Shown piece after piece: positions 10,169 through 21,915 of a stretch of DNA of 64,000 nucleotides. Source of the stretch: Magicicada septendecula (lineage: Eukaryota; Arthropoda; Insecta; Hemiptera; Cicadidae); contig CM068370.1 in assembly GCA_034769895.1 (NCBI GenBank), forward strand, positions 39,177,344-39,241,343, in the 5' to 3' direction. The first letter of the stretch is position 1. Each line of letters starts with the position of its first letter. The notes under the pieces are model-generated. The model saw only the letters and a list, made by a program, of their open reading frames with translations. It had not been told where the DNA came from and did not search any database. A program made the translations under genes and the position numbers.

Positions 10169-12789
10169 TGAGTACCATTGTTCATAATTTTTCATGATGG
10201 TCATTTTGATATCCCTCATGGTCACTTTTGAATCGCTAATTACATTTTTATTATTTTTCATATTTATATTTTACATATATTTTATTCAAAATTGGTTGTT
10301 ATTCATATCTTTTGGTATTAGGAATACTCACTTAATTTGTTTAACGATTTGGTATACTCTGCTTCAATATTGGACTATTATGTGTTCTCAAATCTACTAA
10401 ATTCTTATTTAACAGTTAGATAAGTAGAGCCTAGATTTTGCTCTACTACTATCTAACACTTCTTAGTAACATATTACCTTTACATTTGGTAGTTCTAACA
10501 CAATTTTTTAAACAAAACAAGCAATTAACATCGGTGTTCCTAACTCCACCTCTTATTATAGTAATAAACATTTTTTACAGGTTCAAGCCTGAAATAATTC
10601 TAACTACCTTCCTGCTCCCTTCTACTATCTGGTTCAGTTAACAATTTATTACATTATATTGGTTTCTTTAAAACAGTAACAACATCCTTATTATACTAAC
10701 ATCAATTTATACTTTACACAATATATACTATTCCTCCATTCCTTCACTAGCAAAAGTGTCTATCGTTCTGGTCTGTCTTTCATTCCAATGCCTTAAACTC
10801 TATCTTATCCCATAATTCTTATTATCTATAGCTTACTCTAATTACATCATAATAAGTTCTTCTTACTTACTAATACAAGGTTTGTCATTGGTCTTCCTGC
10901 TATTCTAACATAGTTCACTAATTAGAACACTTTTGAAGTTCACCAATTGCACTTTTTCCTTCCTAGAAGGTTTTTGACTTTTACACTTTCACTTGCTAAG
11001 TGTAACATGCTCTCACTACATGTTACCACTTTAATTTAAATATACTCCTTCTTTCACTCACTTAATTATTCACTGGGTTGCTTTTGATATTAGTATCATC
11101 ATGGGGTTTACTGATTACAATGGTTAATTTTATTTCCCTTCACAAATGATCACTGTTTGGGTAATTAATTGTGGCCTTGATTTGCCTTAGGGTATGTTTA
11201 CTAATTTTGGTTATATTCATCACTATTTATTAGGGTGTGTGGATTATTAATTTCCTAACTTATATTTATAAACACATTCCTTTATCAATAAAATATACAT
11301 GACATTATTATTTTTCATTAACATTATTACCCTAGGTAAATCTCATCTACACTATAATTACATCAGTTCATTTGTTAAACTACAGAATAATGGTCATTAT
11401 TTGGGTTTTACAATGTTCATTCTTGATGTCTTGATTACATTTAGGTCTTAGCTTCTTCTTCATTGTTCCGTGGTTCCTTTGGTATTTATCCGATCTATTG
11501 TGTCAGGTCATTGTCAGTTTAACAGTCATTTGTCATTTGGGTTATTGGGTTATTGATCTCTGAGCTTGTAAGTTTTTGCCTCTTATTCTTGTCTTCAGCT
11601 TTTTATTTTTATAGTTAAATATCATTGGATCTTCACTACCTTATGTCATGTTACATAATGCATCGCCACCAAAATTGATTATTTCGAAACAAAGATTATT
11701 ATATTTTTTCTGAAATCATCAATATAGTTCATTTTATTAAGTTGTTATAATTCCAGAATTCATCAATCGCTACTTTCTTCTTTATTCATTTTTATTAAGT
11801 CATGGTTCATAATATAGTATTTGGTATTATTTTCTTTCTTTATTATTCCCTTTTATGTTCTATTTCCCTAAAATTTTTCTTCTCTCTCCTTCATATAAAT
11901 TGGTACTAGCCAGAGGGCACGTGTGGCTCTATTACTCTGCTATCCATTTATACACATTTTGAGTTCAGAGGCCTTGCCTATCTGCTCAATAACATAACTA
12001 ATTGTTGGACGTATCTCAACATAAAATCATCACATAATCGTATTCATAATAATTATAATAATAGTCGTTCATTTCCGACTCACATAATATTAATACAATA
12101 AAACACTTTTGGGGATTAATTATTCTCTCTTTTATACATCTCATGACTTTTTCATTTCAGTGACTTATTTGGATTCCTTCGTTTAAGCTTATGGCGATAT
12201 TTAATAGGCATTTTGTATTGTTTCATTAGCTTATTTTATATGGTAGTGATTTTATTTGTCATCACTTTATTGCTCATTTATATTTAAAATTAACATCGTA
12301 GCTGGTTTCTGGCTCACTTATATTTTTTCATTGATTGCTCGGTTAATATGTCAGTGTTATTTTTTATTTGATTGTCTTGTCTTTTCTTTTTTGAAACATT
12401 AATTTTTATTATTATTCCCTTTTGTGATAGGGTTAGTTAATGATGTTATGTAGCGTCATCATTATTTGTGTAACATTTTATTATTTTATATTAATTTTTT
12501 TTTTATGATATTTCATTATACATATTTTCAAAATTACATGGGTTTACACATTTTGTTTCACACTTGGTCGTAAGTTTGGCCTTACTTTGTTTTGAATTTA
12601 GCTTATCTTTCTTCTAAATTCCCTTTCATTCATATAATAGTTCAATCAAATACTTACTGTAAGTTGTGCTTACATTTATTTTTGAATTTTGATAATTGTT
12701 ACTTTCAAAATTCTCTTTAACTTTCTGACACTGGTTCATAATATTTTTTCAAAGAAGACTGGTTGTAAGTCCCCTTTATTCTCTTAGTT

Positions 12790-13948
12790 GTGATCTCACT
12801 TATGACATAGGTATTATTTTGGTTGTCTTTTACTATGAGGTAGGGTATTTATGGTACTGTACAATGGACCCTGTTATATATATCCCCTTTTTTCTTGTAA
12901 GTTAATCTTCTCATTTATTCATTAATTGGTTTGCATGGTCGTTCTACCTAAAATCAGTCCCATTTCTCAGTGTCCCTCCACACTTGGTTTAGCCATGGTC
13001 CATGATTATATGAGTTGCTCCTGTTCGGGTTGCTGTCGTCTTCAGTATGATTTCTGTTCTTCTCCACTTTCTTGCTACTATCTTGTGTTTAAATGTTTCT
13101 ATCATAACATTTTCACTTGTTTCCATTGCTATTTCAATCATTTCAGTATTTTGTTTATACAACGAATAGGTCAATGCTATCGTTGATATTGGATTATTCA
13201 TGTCTATTAAGTTATAAAGGTCCTCGCCTTTTACCCTTTTAACATAAAAATTTACTTCTTTCTTTTCCTTTTTTTTTCTTTACGTATAATTTTTATCAAT
13301 AAGGTTGCAATATCAAAATATGTAAATTATATATCTACTATACGAACCAGTACTCTCGTTAACGTTTTCTTTCTCCCCCTTTATTACCTCACTCACTCTC
13401 TCATTCTTTTTACACTTTGTTTTTAAACCCCACTGTTTGAGATTCATTATTTATTTGTGTACACTTTATAAAAAAAACAAATGATGGATTATTATTTGAT
13501 GGACTGTTTTCACTGCTGCTTATCTACACTTGGTCACGTACTGCAATTACGTCTTTTTACTCCAACAACAAAGTTTGTTTTAAAGCTTTTCGTATAACCG
13601 GTACTGTAGTTAGTTTACTGTTGTATTGCGCACTTTACTAGATAGGCCGATTATAGTACTTTCGGCCTATCTTGCACCCGAGGCCACTATTTAACTTACG
13701 ACCGCTCGGGTTGAAGACTGCTATCTGCTACTGGCTGATGCAACAACTGGTAATAGACTGCAGACTGTGATTCACAAAGAGCCTGCTGCTGGGCGGTTAC
13801 GCAATACGTCTGGCAATTGTTTAGGCTAACAATGTGCATTGCTGGTACTGGGGCTCCTCACAGGTGAAAGTTAATTATTTGATACTTGAACTGAATTAAT
13901 ATAAAGTAAAATTAAAACTAGGGCTGCATACAATTCTGTACCGTTACA
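12790..13948 (-). mobile_element. LTR related to family A, nested in D
   Basis: The right edge is clear: CTGTACCGTTACA ends at 13948 exactly as in family A LTRs (24873, 34714, 38989), and 13610-13948 shares GAGCCTGCTGCTGGGCGG and GCAATACGTCTGGC. The left edge is estimated from the 1.12-kb length of family A and was not resolved. More diverged than the A copies, so older. Probably a solo LTR. Confidence 0.6.
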
Positions 13949-14733
13949 AAGTGTCTTCTCCTCCTTATTCTGTTACACACTATTTTGTAGTGATTCCCTT
14001 CTAAAGGTTCTAGTAAGTTTCTTCTGTTATTTTTAAAATTCATTATTTCATTCTGGTCGTCAATTGGTACATTAAACATCTCAAGTAGTCCATTCTTCAT
14101 CATCTCCAATTCTTCTCTGGTATTTATTAGTTTCCTTGGATGTATCTGTCTTACTTTCTTCATTTTCATAGTTTGGATGTCCTCCTTGTGGTTGCTATTT
14201 TTATTTGTAGATAACAGTATTGCTTTTGTCTTCTTTTAATTCTGTTTCCTTCTTACTATCTTCTGTTTTCTTAATTACCGGTTCCTCAACACTTTTGGAA
14301 TCCCTGTCTAGTGTTTCACTCAATTTCTTGGAATTCTCTTCCCTTGGTTGTCTTAATTCCTCGTTAAATCTGTCCAATTTTTCATTCATCCTTTTAAAAT
14401 GGTTATCAATTGACTCAAATCCCTTGTCCATAATTTCCTTCATTTCTTTTCTATGCTCCTTCATTTCCTCATTATTTTTTCCGTACTCTTCTTCATACTA
14501 CTCATTAATTCCATGAACTGTTTCCAATCAGGTTTTCCCCTAGCTTCCTCTTCCTGTGTGGGTTTATCTATTTCCATAGGAGTTAATAACTCTTCTACAT
14601 CTTCTACCGAAGTTATCTCCTTTTCTTCCATTCTGACGTCTTTCTCGATCTCCTTTTCTAATCTCCTTGCTTCCTCTTCTGCCTCCTTTTCGTGTAGCTT
14701 GGTCCGTCTTGTGCCAATTTTTGCCGGTTCCAT
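13949..14733 (-). CDS. Gag-position coding remnants of element D
   Basis: Three short minus-strand frames lie just inside the primer site. They are rich in K and E and predicted coiled coil (for example EARRLEKEIEKD and FKRMNEKLDRFNEEL). Position and composition match the coiled-coil frames of elements A and C. No zinc knuckle, protease or polymerase motif. The coding region is broken, with roughly two breaks. Confidence 0.5.
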
Positions 14734-14797
14734 TTCTGTAGTCGCCGCTAGAATTTGTAAGGTTTAAAGGTATAATTTTTTTTTTTGGTTATTCTAG

Positions 14798-14817
14798 CCC
14801 TACTAGTTGGCGCGCCA
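14798..14817 (-). other. Possible primer-binding site of element D
   Basis: Three bases inside the upstream LTR edge, the minus strand reads TGGCGCGCCAACTAGTAGGG. It has the TGG start of a tRNA 3' end complement but is not the lysine-type site of A and B, and I cannot name the tRNA. Confidence 0.4.
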
Positions 14818-15090
14818 CTTTGTAAGAAAATGTTTATGTGGGGTATATTTTTAGCTTTGTATTTTTCTTCGTAGTATCGTCCTTCTAACAGAGACGAATT
14901 GCCCCAATAGTTGTTTTAAGATTTTCACTTCAATAAACTCTTATTTATTATCGTAAATTATTTGAATCAAACATACAGTGTTGCAGAATGAGAATATTTA
15001 TTAACACTTGGGGGTCATTCCGTATCAAATCAACGCGCTAAAATTAAAAATTTTACCTGACCATCTCAGAATTTGATGAAATTTGGTATG

Positions 15091-16356
15091 TGATACGTTT
15101 GATAATATTGATATTAAATTATGATTGATAAAAACATGGTTAAAGTAAATTCAGAACATCTAATTTTTCCTGTAGCCATCTTGTACTGCCAACTACGTAT
15201 AACAAAATATGTGTACTTATCATTTTGAGGTTCTTTTTAGGCGATCAGGAGATCAGAATTGGTTGTTCAAAAATAAAGAAAACATTATATTGTTGCCCAT
15301 AATTACGTTTTATTAACAATTCCCGATTCTCATTCTAAAAAACTCACATGAAAATAAAATTAAAATATAGTATAAACATTGAATATAAAAGACTTTAGTG
15401 TAAAAAGGAATCAAGATATTAAAATAGAAATGATCTGTATACACCTAGGATTAGTTTGAAACGGAAACCAGCACTTCCTTACATCTATATATATAATTAA
15501 ACTAAACCCCACACACACTCACATACTGACCAGTTTAGATTTTCCCTTTATGAGCTCATTTCAATTTTTATTTTTTAAAAGGTTTCAATTTTGAATGGTT
15601 ATAAAATTTGACTTTAAATTTTTTCTTTCTTAATGTATGAATATAATAGAATAAGGTAATTGATTCTCTTATCTGCCATTTCGTCCCTAAAATTCAGTCC
15701 AGCCTCCGTCCGCTCCCCATTTCTTTTACCACACAGCACATTTCGTTCTTTTCTGTAATTTTCGCCGGGTCACTAGTAACTGTCCTTCATTTCACTTCAT
15801 AACTGTAAAACTGTATACTTATTAATTTGAATTAAAATCACATTCTTATGGTATGCGGGCCCGCACTTTTACGTTTCGAAACTTTATATAGGTGGTGCTC
15901 GCGTGAGCGTTGAATTTTGACTGGGCAGAACTACAGGCGCTAATTTGTGAAGCGGCTGCTGTTGGATGTTCAATTCTTATTGTCTTAGCGTTTGTATCAC
16001 TCCGCCAGCTGCCTGTCACCGTTATGTAACGGCATTTCATAACAAAGATCGTCTCTGACGTCAGATCGCCTGACGCTGGTTATATAACTTGTTTACGCTG
16101 TTACATAATGTGTTTACTGGTTTCGTGTTCGTCATTTGTTGACCTTGGTACAGTTTGTCAGTTGTTTCTCGTTTTGAGAACATATTCATAAGTAATTTTA
16201 ACACAGCAGTGCTGCCACGTTCACTTCCGTCGCAAATAATAAATTTACCGTTCTTTATAAAATTTTATCCCTAATATTCGAAAATGTTATTTATTAAAAA
16301 GAAAAATACAAACTTCTTTACATTGCCCCAAAATAGGCCCAAAATGCCCCGCTACA
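15091..16356 (-). mobile_element. Solo LTR inside the transposon's left inverted end
   Basis: It starts TGATACG and ends CCCGCTACA (TG...CA) and is flanked by TATG on both sides (15087-15090 and 16357-16360). Removing it restores the match between left and right inverted ends. On the minus strand it begins TGTAGCGGGGCA, like the starts of LTRs A and C (TGTAACGG), and its size and 4-bp duplication also fit that group. Confidence 0.8.
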
Positions 16357-17063
16357 TATGTAGGTAGTCCTCATGGAGATTAATAAAAATACAAATTTTT
16401 TTTCAAATATCTCAAACGGTTTAGAAATTACGGCTATGTAAAGTTTTCAAAAAACGGCCAAAAACGCACGTCCGACATATTTTGAAATCACTACAGCTGC
16501 TCTCCTAATTGAGCTAGAGAGATGGGAGTGGTGTTATTTTACTCAGTTTTTCATGCAGTTTTCATTGATATACAGCACAACATACCTTTTCATAAAAAGT
16601 TTTTTTGTAAACACAAAATCAAAATTTTAAATTTAATTTTCTCAAAAAGTGCATTTTTGAAAATTTTTTAAACATTCCTATAAATAGTTTAAACCTTTGG
16701 TAAGTGATTCTCGAAATTTCAAAGTGGGAGGCTAATGGGTTCATAGTTAAATAATAATTTAAAAAAAGAGCGTTTTATAAAACTGATGCGTAATTTTAAT
16801 ACTATGTACCTTTACATAATGTATTACAATGGTGATTATTACCATAATTCTGTGCCAAGGGGGGCTGTCTTTAAGACAAATTATGTCCTCAATTTAGTCA
16901 TTTTAGTCTTATTATTTACTCAGTAAGTTTTTCAAAATTAAATGAGAAATAGTTTTTATAATTTACTTTATGCATTTTGTGTCAGGATGCAAAGGATAAA
17001 GTCACTAAAATAACAATCAGCAGTGGTCTGTTGTAGATTATTCATCGACCAAAGCATTGCATA

Positions 17064-18503
17064 TTGGCAGGCCAAAGTGGCACACATGCAGTTTGTGTAT
17101 GCACAATTCACCAGAACGTAAAGTTAATGATAGAAAATACAAAATTAGGAGCTTTGACAAATAGACAACTAAATACATATAAACACTGTTTGGCAAAAAT
17201 GCTGTGTAATTCACCAAACATTAATTGCTATATGAGTGAATGTAGAGAATGCCCTGGTGTTGCCCCAATTCGCAAAATCATTGAAGAGGCTTTTGAAGAA
17301 AATCTTATAGAAAATGTCACCTATCGTCAGTGGGTGTCTGTTGATCGTTGCAACCTTGAAACTTTACAGAAATCTAATGAAGATTTTATAAATGTTTTTT
17401 GTGACAAACTGACTCTCTTAATCAAACATGATTTTATTGCAAAGCAGCAGTCTTCATTCGTTAATGACAAAAAAGAAAATTTAAAAGAGTCAGAGTTTGT
17501 AGTAAACTTAGATTTCTCTGAAAACTATAACATTGTCGTTCAGGACGAAGCTCAAAGTTATCACTGGGCAAGCGAACAAGTGTCAATACACCCTTTTGTG
17601 ATTTATTACAGAGAAGATGATAAAATTAAACACTCAAGTTTTGTTGTAATTTCACCTTGTTTAGAGCATAACACTGTTTCTGTGTATACATTCCAAAAAA
17701 AACTTGTCGAGTTCATGACAACAAAGTTTCAAACAGTGCCAAAAAAGATTTTTTATTACTCAGATGGGTGTGCTGCACAATATAAAAATAAGAAAAATTT
17801 GATCAATTTATGTTATCACAAGCAAGACTTTGGTGTAGAGGCTGAATGGCATTTTTCCGCAACTGCACATGGGAAAGGACCATGTGATGGGGTTGGGGGC
17901 TCAGTCAAGAGACTTGCTGCAAGAGCAAGCCTGCAACGTCCATATGACAACCAAATTTTAACACCTATCCAACTTTATGAATGGGAAGTTGAAAATTTAT
18001 CTGGAATTAATTTCACCTTCTCCACACAAGATGAGTATGCTGAGTCCGAAACATTTCTGAATGACCGTTTCAGCCAAGCAGTAACTATTAAGGGAACTCA
18101 ACAGTATCATGCTTATATACCTGTTCATTCAAGCGTATCAAAGATTTGTGTAAAAATATTCTCTGAAGATACAACAGAAGGAACAGTGATCATCCAAAAA
18201 TCCTCAGAAAAACTACAAATGTCAGAAGTAAGCGGTTATATAACGGCCGTATATGACCAAAAGTGGTGGCTGGCATATGTGTTGGAGAAGAATGAAGAAG
18301 AGGATGAACTAAAAGTGACATTTCTACATCCTGCTGGCCCTTCATCATCATTTTCATATCCAAGGAAGCCGGACGTATTGTGGATATCACTGACAGACGT
18401 ACTTAGCAAAGTTGATCCTACAACTCCTACTGGAAGGATTTATGTAATAACACCTGAAGAAGCCACAACAACTTCACAAGCTCTATCATCAAGTTCTACA
18501 TAA
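17064..18503 (+). CDS. Transposase-like protein, N-terminally short
   Basis: An open frame of about 480 codons, the only long one in the 15.0-19.1 kb transposon. Near the N-terminus is a cysteine patch (HAVCVCTIHQN) and CYMSECREC at about 55-63. An RNase-H-like core is suggested by NLDFSENY (D150), YYSDGCAAQYKNK (D234) and WHFSATAHGKGPCDGVGG (H263, H269, D275). I know this pattern from uncharacterised proteins repeated many times in insect and other animal genomes, which fits a DDE-type transposase, but the third catalytic residue is a guess. The frame opens after a stop without a natural ATG at the expected place, and the family is usually longer, so this copy has probably lost its N-terminal part. 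Confidence 0.65.
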   Translation: MAGQSGTHAVCVCTIHQNVKLMIENTKLGALTNRQLNTYKHCLAKMLCNSPNINCYMSECRECPGVAPIRKIIEEAFEENLIENVTYRQWVSVDRCNLETLQKSNEDFINVFCDKLTLLIKHDFIAKQQSSFVNDKKENLKESEFVVNLDFSENYNIVVQDEAQSYHWASEQVSIHPFVIYYREDDKIKHSSFVVISPCLEHNTVSVYTFQKKLVEFMTTKFQTVPKKIFYYSDGCAAQYKNKKNLINLCYHKQDFGVEAEWHFSATAHGKGPCDGVGGSVKRLAARASLQRPYDNQILTPIQLYEWEVENLSGINFTFSTQDEYAESETFLNDRFSQAVTIKGTQQYHAYIPVHSSVSKICVKIFSEDTTEGTVIIQKSSEKLQMSEVSGYITAVYDQKWWLAYVLEKNEEEDELKVTFLHPAGPSSSFSYPRKPDVLWISLTDVLSKVDPTTPTGRIYVITPEEATTTSQALSSSST

Positions 18504-18589
18504 AATTTTGCTAAAGATGTAAGTGTTAAAGATTTAATGTAAAGTGTATAAATAATTTAATATAGTAATGAAATATGTTTTAATATCTA

Positions 18590-19092
18590 GGCCTGCTATC
18601 AGTTTTATAAACACTCTTTTTTTAAATTATTATTTAACTATGAACCCACTAGCCTCCCACTTTGAAATTTCGAGAATCACTTACCAAAGGTCTAAACTAT
18701 TTGTAGGAATTTTTAAAAAATTTTCAAAAATGCACTTTTTGAGAAAATTAAATTTAAATTTTGATTTTGTGTTTACAAAAAAACGTTTTATGAAAAGGTA
18801 TGTTGTGCTGTATATCATTGAAAACTGCATGAAAAACTGAGTAAAATAACACCACTCCCATCTCTCTAGCTCAATTAGGAGAGCAGCTGTGGTGATTTCA
18901 AAATATGTCAGACGTGCGTTTTTGGCCGTTTTTTGAAAACTTTACATAGCCGTAATTTCTAAACCGTTTGAGATATTTGAAAAAAAATTTGTATTTTTAT
19001 TAATCTCCATGAGGACTACCTACATACCAAATTTCATCAAATTCTGAGATGGTCAGGTTTATACCCTGCGTTGATTTGATGTGGAATGGCTC
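18590..19092. repeat. Right terminal inverted repeat of the 4.1-kb transposon
   Basis: Reverse complement of 15010-15090 joined to 16361-16795. Shared strings include GGAGTGGTGTTATTTTACTC, TTTGGTAAGTGATTCTCGAA and ACGGCTATGTAAAGTTTTCA. A few per cent difference between arms by eye. Confidence 0.85.
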
Positions 19093-19418
19093 TTTAGTAG
19101 ATTTCAATTACTCTGTGATACATTAAATTTATTTTTAGCACCGGCTATTACACTTGTTCAGTTGGTAGTCAGTTCCAATGCTTGTACACAAGCCGTCTTA
19201 ACGTTAGTTTACAATTAAAATGTTTTTACTCAGGGGTGTTAATAAGTCCTTTTGGCTACAGAAATATTTAACTACGGCTAAAACACACAAATTTATAACA
19301 ATCCTTAATACTAGTTACACAAACAAATTAATATCTTAACACATTCAAGTAAGTAATTACCAGTGAGACTTAGTAAAAATTTTGGTTAGGATTTGTCTAT
19401 TAGAAATGTTAATTATTT

Positions 19419-21187
19419 CTACTAATACTCCACATCTAAACCCAGGTAAGCTTCCCATACAATTATCAACGTTATCATCATTTATTTCTGTACTATCTTC
19501 ACAACAAGGTAAGTCTTTCATATCATCTATTTTTTCCAATTTTAACTTCTCTTTTAACTCCTTATAGCTTCTACTTAACGTGAATATCTCTATCTCCCTA
19601 TCTATAAACAACTCTCTCTCTCTAAATATCTCTCATCATCATAACACCTGTCATAACCCCGCTGACATATTTCATACCACGCAAAGGGCACCACAAACTT
19701 ACTATATTTCTTGGCACTTCCAAGACCACCACAAAAAATTAAGGGACTATTTGAAGACATCTCGTCTTCCACATAACTTCTGGAGGAAACTCTGTCCTCA
19801 TAAAACACCTGTGAAACCTCTGTTTCACCACATACTTGGGGAAAATCTGCCCTTCTCCCACCTAACCTTTCATCACACTCTCTCTCACTTTCTTTAACAC
19901 TTGCTAACACTTCGTTACTAAATTCTGCTCCGCCAAAATTTATTTTATTATATTATGTTTTAACAATCCTCATCTTACATTCATTAAGTATTACTTACGT
20001 ATAACCTACTTACATGACATCTTTTTTGTATTTTTTTTTTTTACGCACTCCCAAATCACGTTTATATTCACTTGTAAGGTGTGGTTTTTGTACAAAATTT
20101 AATTTACAAACCTTGTCCCTGTTCGGGCGCCAATTGTAATGTTCAAATCAATTTACAAAGTAATAATTAATAAAAATACTCATATTCCACACTTCTTACC
20201 TTCTATCGGGTCCCAGGTTCTTCGCACGAACTCGTGAAGAATAAACGTGTTTTAGGGTTCATGTTACTAAGAAATTCAACTCTCATTTCTTGTTAACTAA
20301 CTCAACTTTTATTGAAAATTCTGTTTAATATTCTCCTTTTATGGATAACATAATGATATAACTTTTTTTTTTTATATAATTTTCGGAATGGGATCTGACA
20401 GATTTTAATATTGAGGCCTACACCCCATTTACAAAGACACTCAAAAGTTGACATTCTTTTTCTTATCATTAAAGTAAATAGTTACTTAGATTCTATAAAG
20501 CAACCCAGCATTTGCTCACACACTTCTTTCACACTTTTACCCCATTGATTTAAAAACAAGAGATCTCTTTATCCATTCTAGTTTCGAATTTTATCTTTTA
20601 TTTTAATTGAAATGGTAGGTTTACTTTCCTGTTGTAGTCCTGCAGAGCGCGTGTTGAAATCAGTCCATTTAAGTCACTTGTTCGTCCGAATTGAGTTTTC
20701 ACCGTTTGAATTTTAAAAGTTTATTTTGTTTAACTAAGTTCACTGTTTTAAAAGTTCCATGTTACACTGTTTTACAGTTTTTTAATTCACATTTTTACAA
20801 TAAAAAGATTTTTCTTTCGGCTCGATAATAGCCTATTATTCAGCCGGCCGCGGCCATGGGTGTTAGACGACAGAAGCTGTTGTCTCAGCGTCTACATAAA
20901 GCCACGCCTTCTTGATCCACGGCAACTTGGTTCGGGATTCGCTGCTAAAATCACGTGACATGATCATTAGTTAAACTTCATCTTACTTTCTGGGAGCGAT
21001 TCTCCTGTAAGCTGGCTGATGTATCATAGTCCAAAGGTTTGCTAAAAAAATTCGTACTTTTTACCAACGGAAGCGCAATCATCCGCGCACATGTTCACAT
21101 TCCAACGCATCAGGAAACAGTGCTTATTGCAGGGCATACTGACAAAAGTGCGACTTGGTGCCCCTACAAGGAATTTCTACGGTTACA
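19419..21187 (-). mobile_element. LTR element B, copy 1 (partial)
   Basis: Contains part of the B coding region (19419-19910), a lysine-type primer site (20115-20132, minus strand TGGCGCCCGAACAGGGAC) and the upstream LTR (20135-21187, TGTAATG...GGTTACA). The internal region runs into LTR D sequence at 19418. Broken fossil. Confidence 0.8.
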
Positions 21188-21915
21188 ATTGAGGCCTTGT
21201 GTAGGTGACTACACTGCGTCTCACTCACAATTGGAATAATGACAAAACCCTCAAATCTGTCCCGTTACAATAAAACTGATAACGAAACGAGAAATTGGTT
21301 TCGTGAGATAATGGGGGAGATTAAACTGATGTCTAATCAAAATATTAGTTTAAAAGATGAGATTAAACAAGTGTCTAGTGATAATAATAAGAAATTTGAT
21401 GCATTAAATAATCGTTTTGACACTAAATTTAATGAAATAAGTAGAACATCAATAATCGTTTTGATATTAATGACAGTAAATTAAATGAACAGAATAATAA
21501 GTTTGATGCTAAATTTAATGAATTAAAGGGGGAGATGGAACAACAAAATATCAAAAGTGAAAGTACTTTGAATAAATGTCTGATGAAATTGATGAATGTT
21601 TAATGACATTTAAGGAACAAGTAATAGAATCAGTAGAGGAACAGATTAAAAGTAAAGTAACTCAGATAGTAAATAAGAAGGTAAGTGACAGTGGTAGTGA
21701 TATGATGACAAAAAATAGTGAAGAAATAATTAACAAGGTAAGTGATAGTTATAAAGAGGAATTAATAAGTAATAGTGATAAGATAGTGTAAAACTAGCTA
21801 TTTAAGAGTGATACAGGGAAAACAAGTAGTGGTGATGAAGTTTTTGGTGAAGTAGAATTTAATAATGAAGTGTTAGCGAGTGTGGATTAAATTGAGAGGT
21901 TAGGTTTAACATATA

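Larger units (their letters stand above)
10169..14820 (-). mobile_element. LTR element D, internal region (mostly noncoding)
   Basis: The plus strand is strongly pyrimidine-rich for about 2.6 kb (10.2-12.8 kb), as expected if the minus strand is the purine-rich internal region, but no protein was recognised there. A related LTR (about 12.8-13.95 kb) lies inside it. Coding remnants lie next to the upstream LTR. No protease, reverse transcriptase or integrase was seen. Confidence 0.5.
15010..19092 (+). mobile_element. DNA transposon with ~500-bp inverted ends, unassigned superfamily
   Basis: Left end GGGTCATTCCGTATCAAATC (from 15012) and right end, reverse complement, GAGCCATTCCACATCAAATC (from 19092). 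The inverted ends extend about 500 bp: 15010-15090 plus 16361-16795 on the left, 18590-19092 on the right. Comparison with the uninterrupted sister LTR at 9100 suggests a 2-bp (TT) target duplication. It carries one transposase-like gene. A solo LTR interrupts the left end. The long subterminal repeats and the protein do not let me place it in mariner, hAT, piggyBac or Harbinger. Confidence 0.8.
14821..19418 (-). mobile_element. LTR element D, upstream LTR split by a DNA transposon
   Basis: Two parts, 14821-15009 and 19093-19418, are contiguous in the sister LTR (8702-9412); the 4.1-kb transposon lies between them. The right part stops at the junction with the 9.84-kb duplicated segment. Confidence 0.7.

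Noticed and set aside
12926-13186. Cysteine-rich plus-strand frame of 86 codons
   Set aside because: Lies on the pyrimidine-rich strand of an LTR region; cysteines come from TGT/TGC runs and no signal peptide with toxin-like spacing is convincing.
14220-14767. Plus-strand serine/leucine-rich frames
   Set aside because: They are the opposite strand of the K/E-rich coding remnants of element D; composition is that of an antisense shadow.
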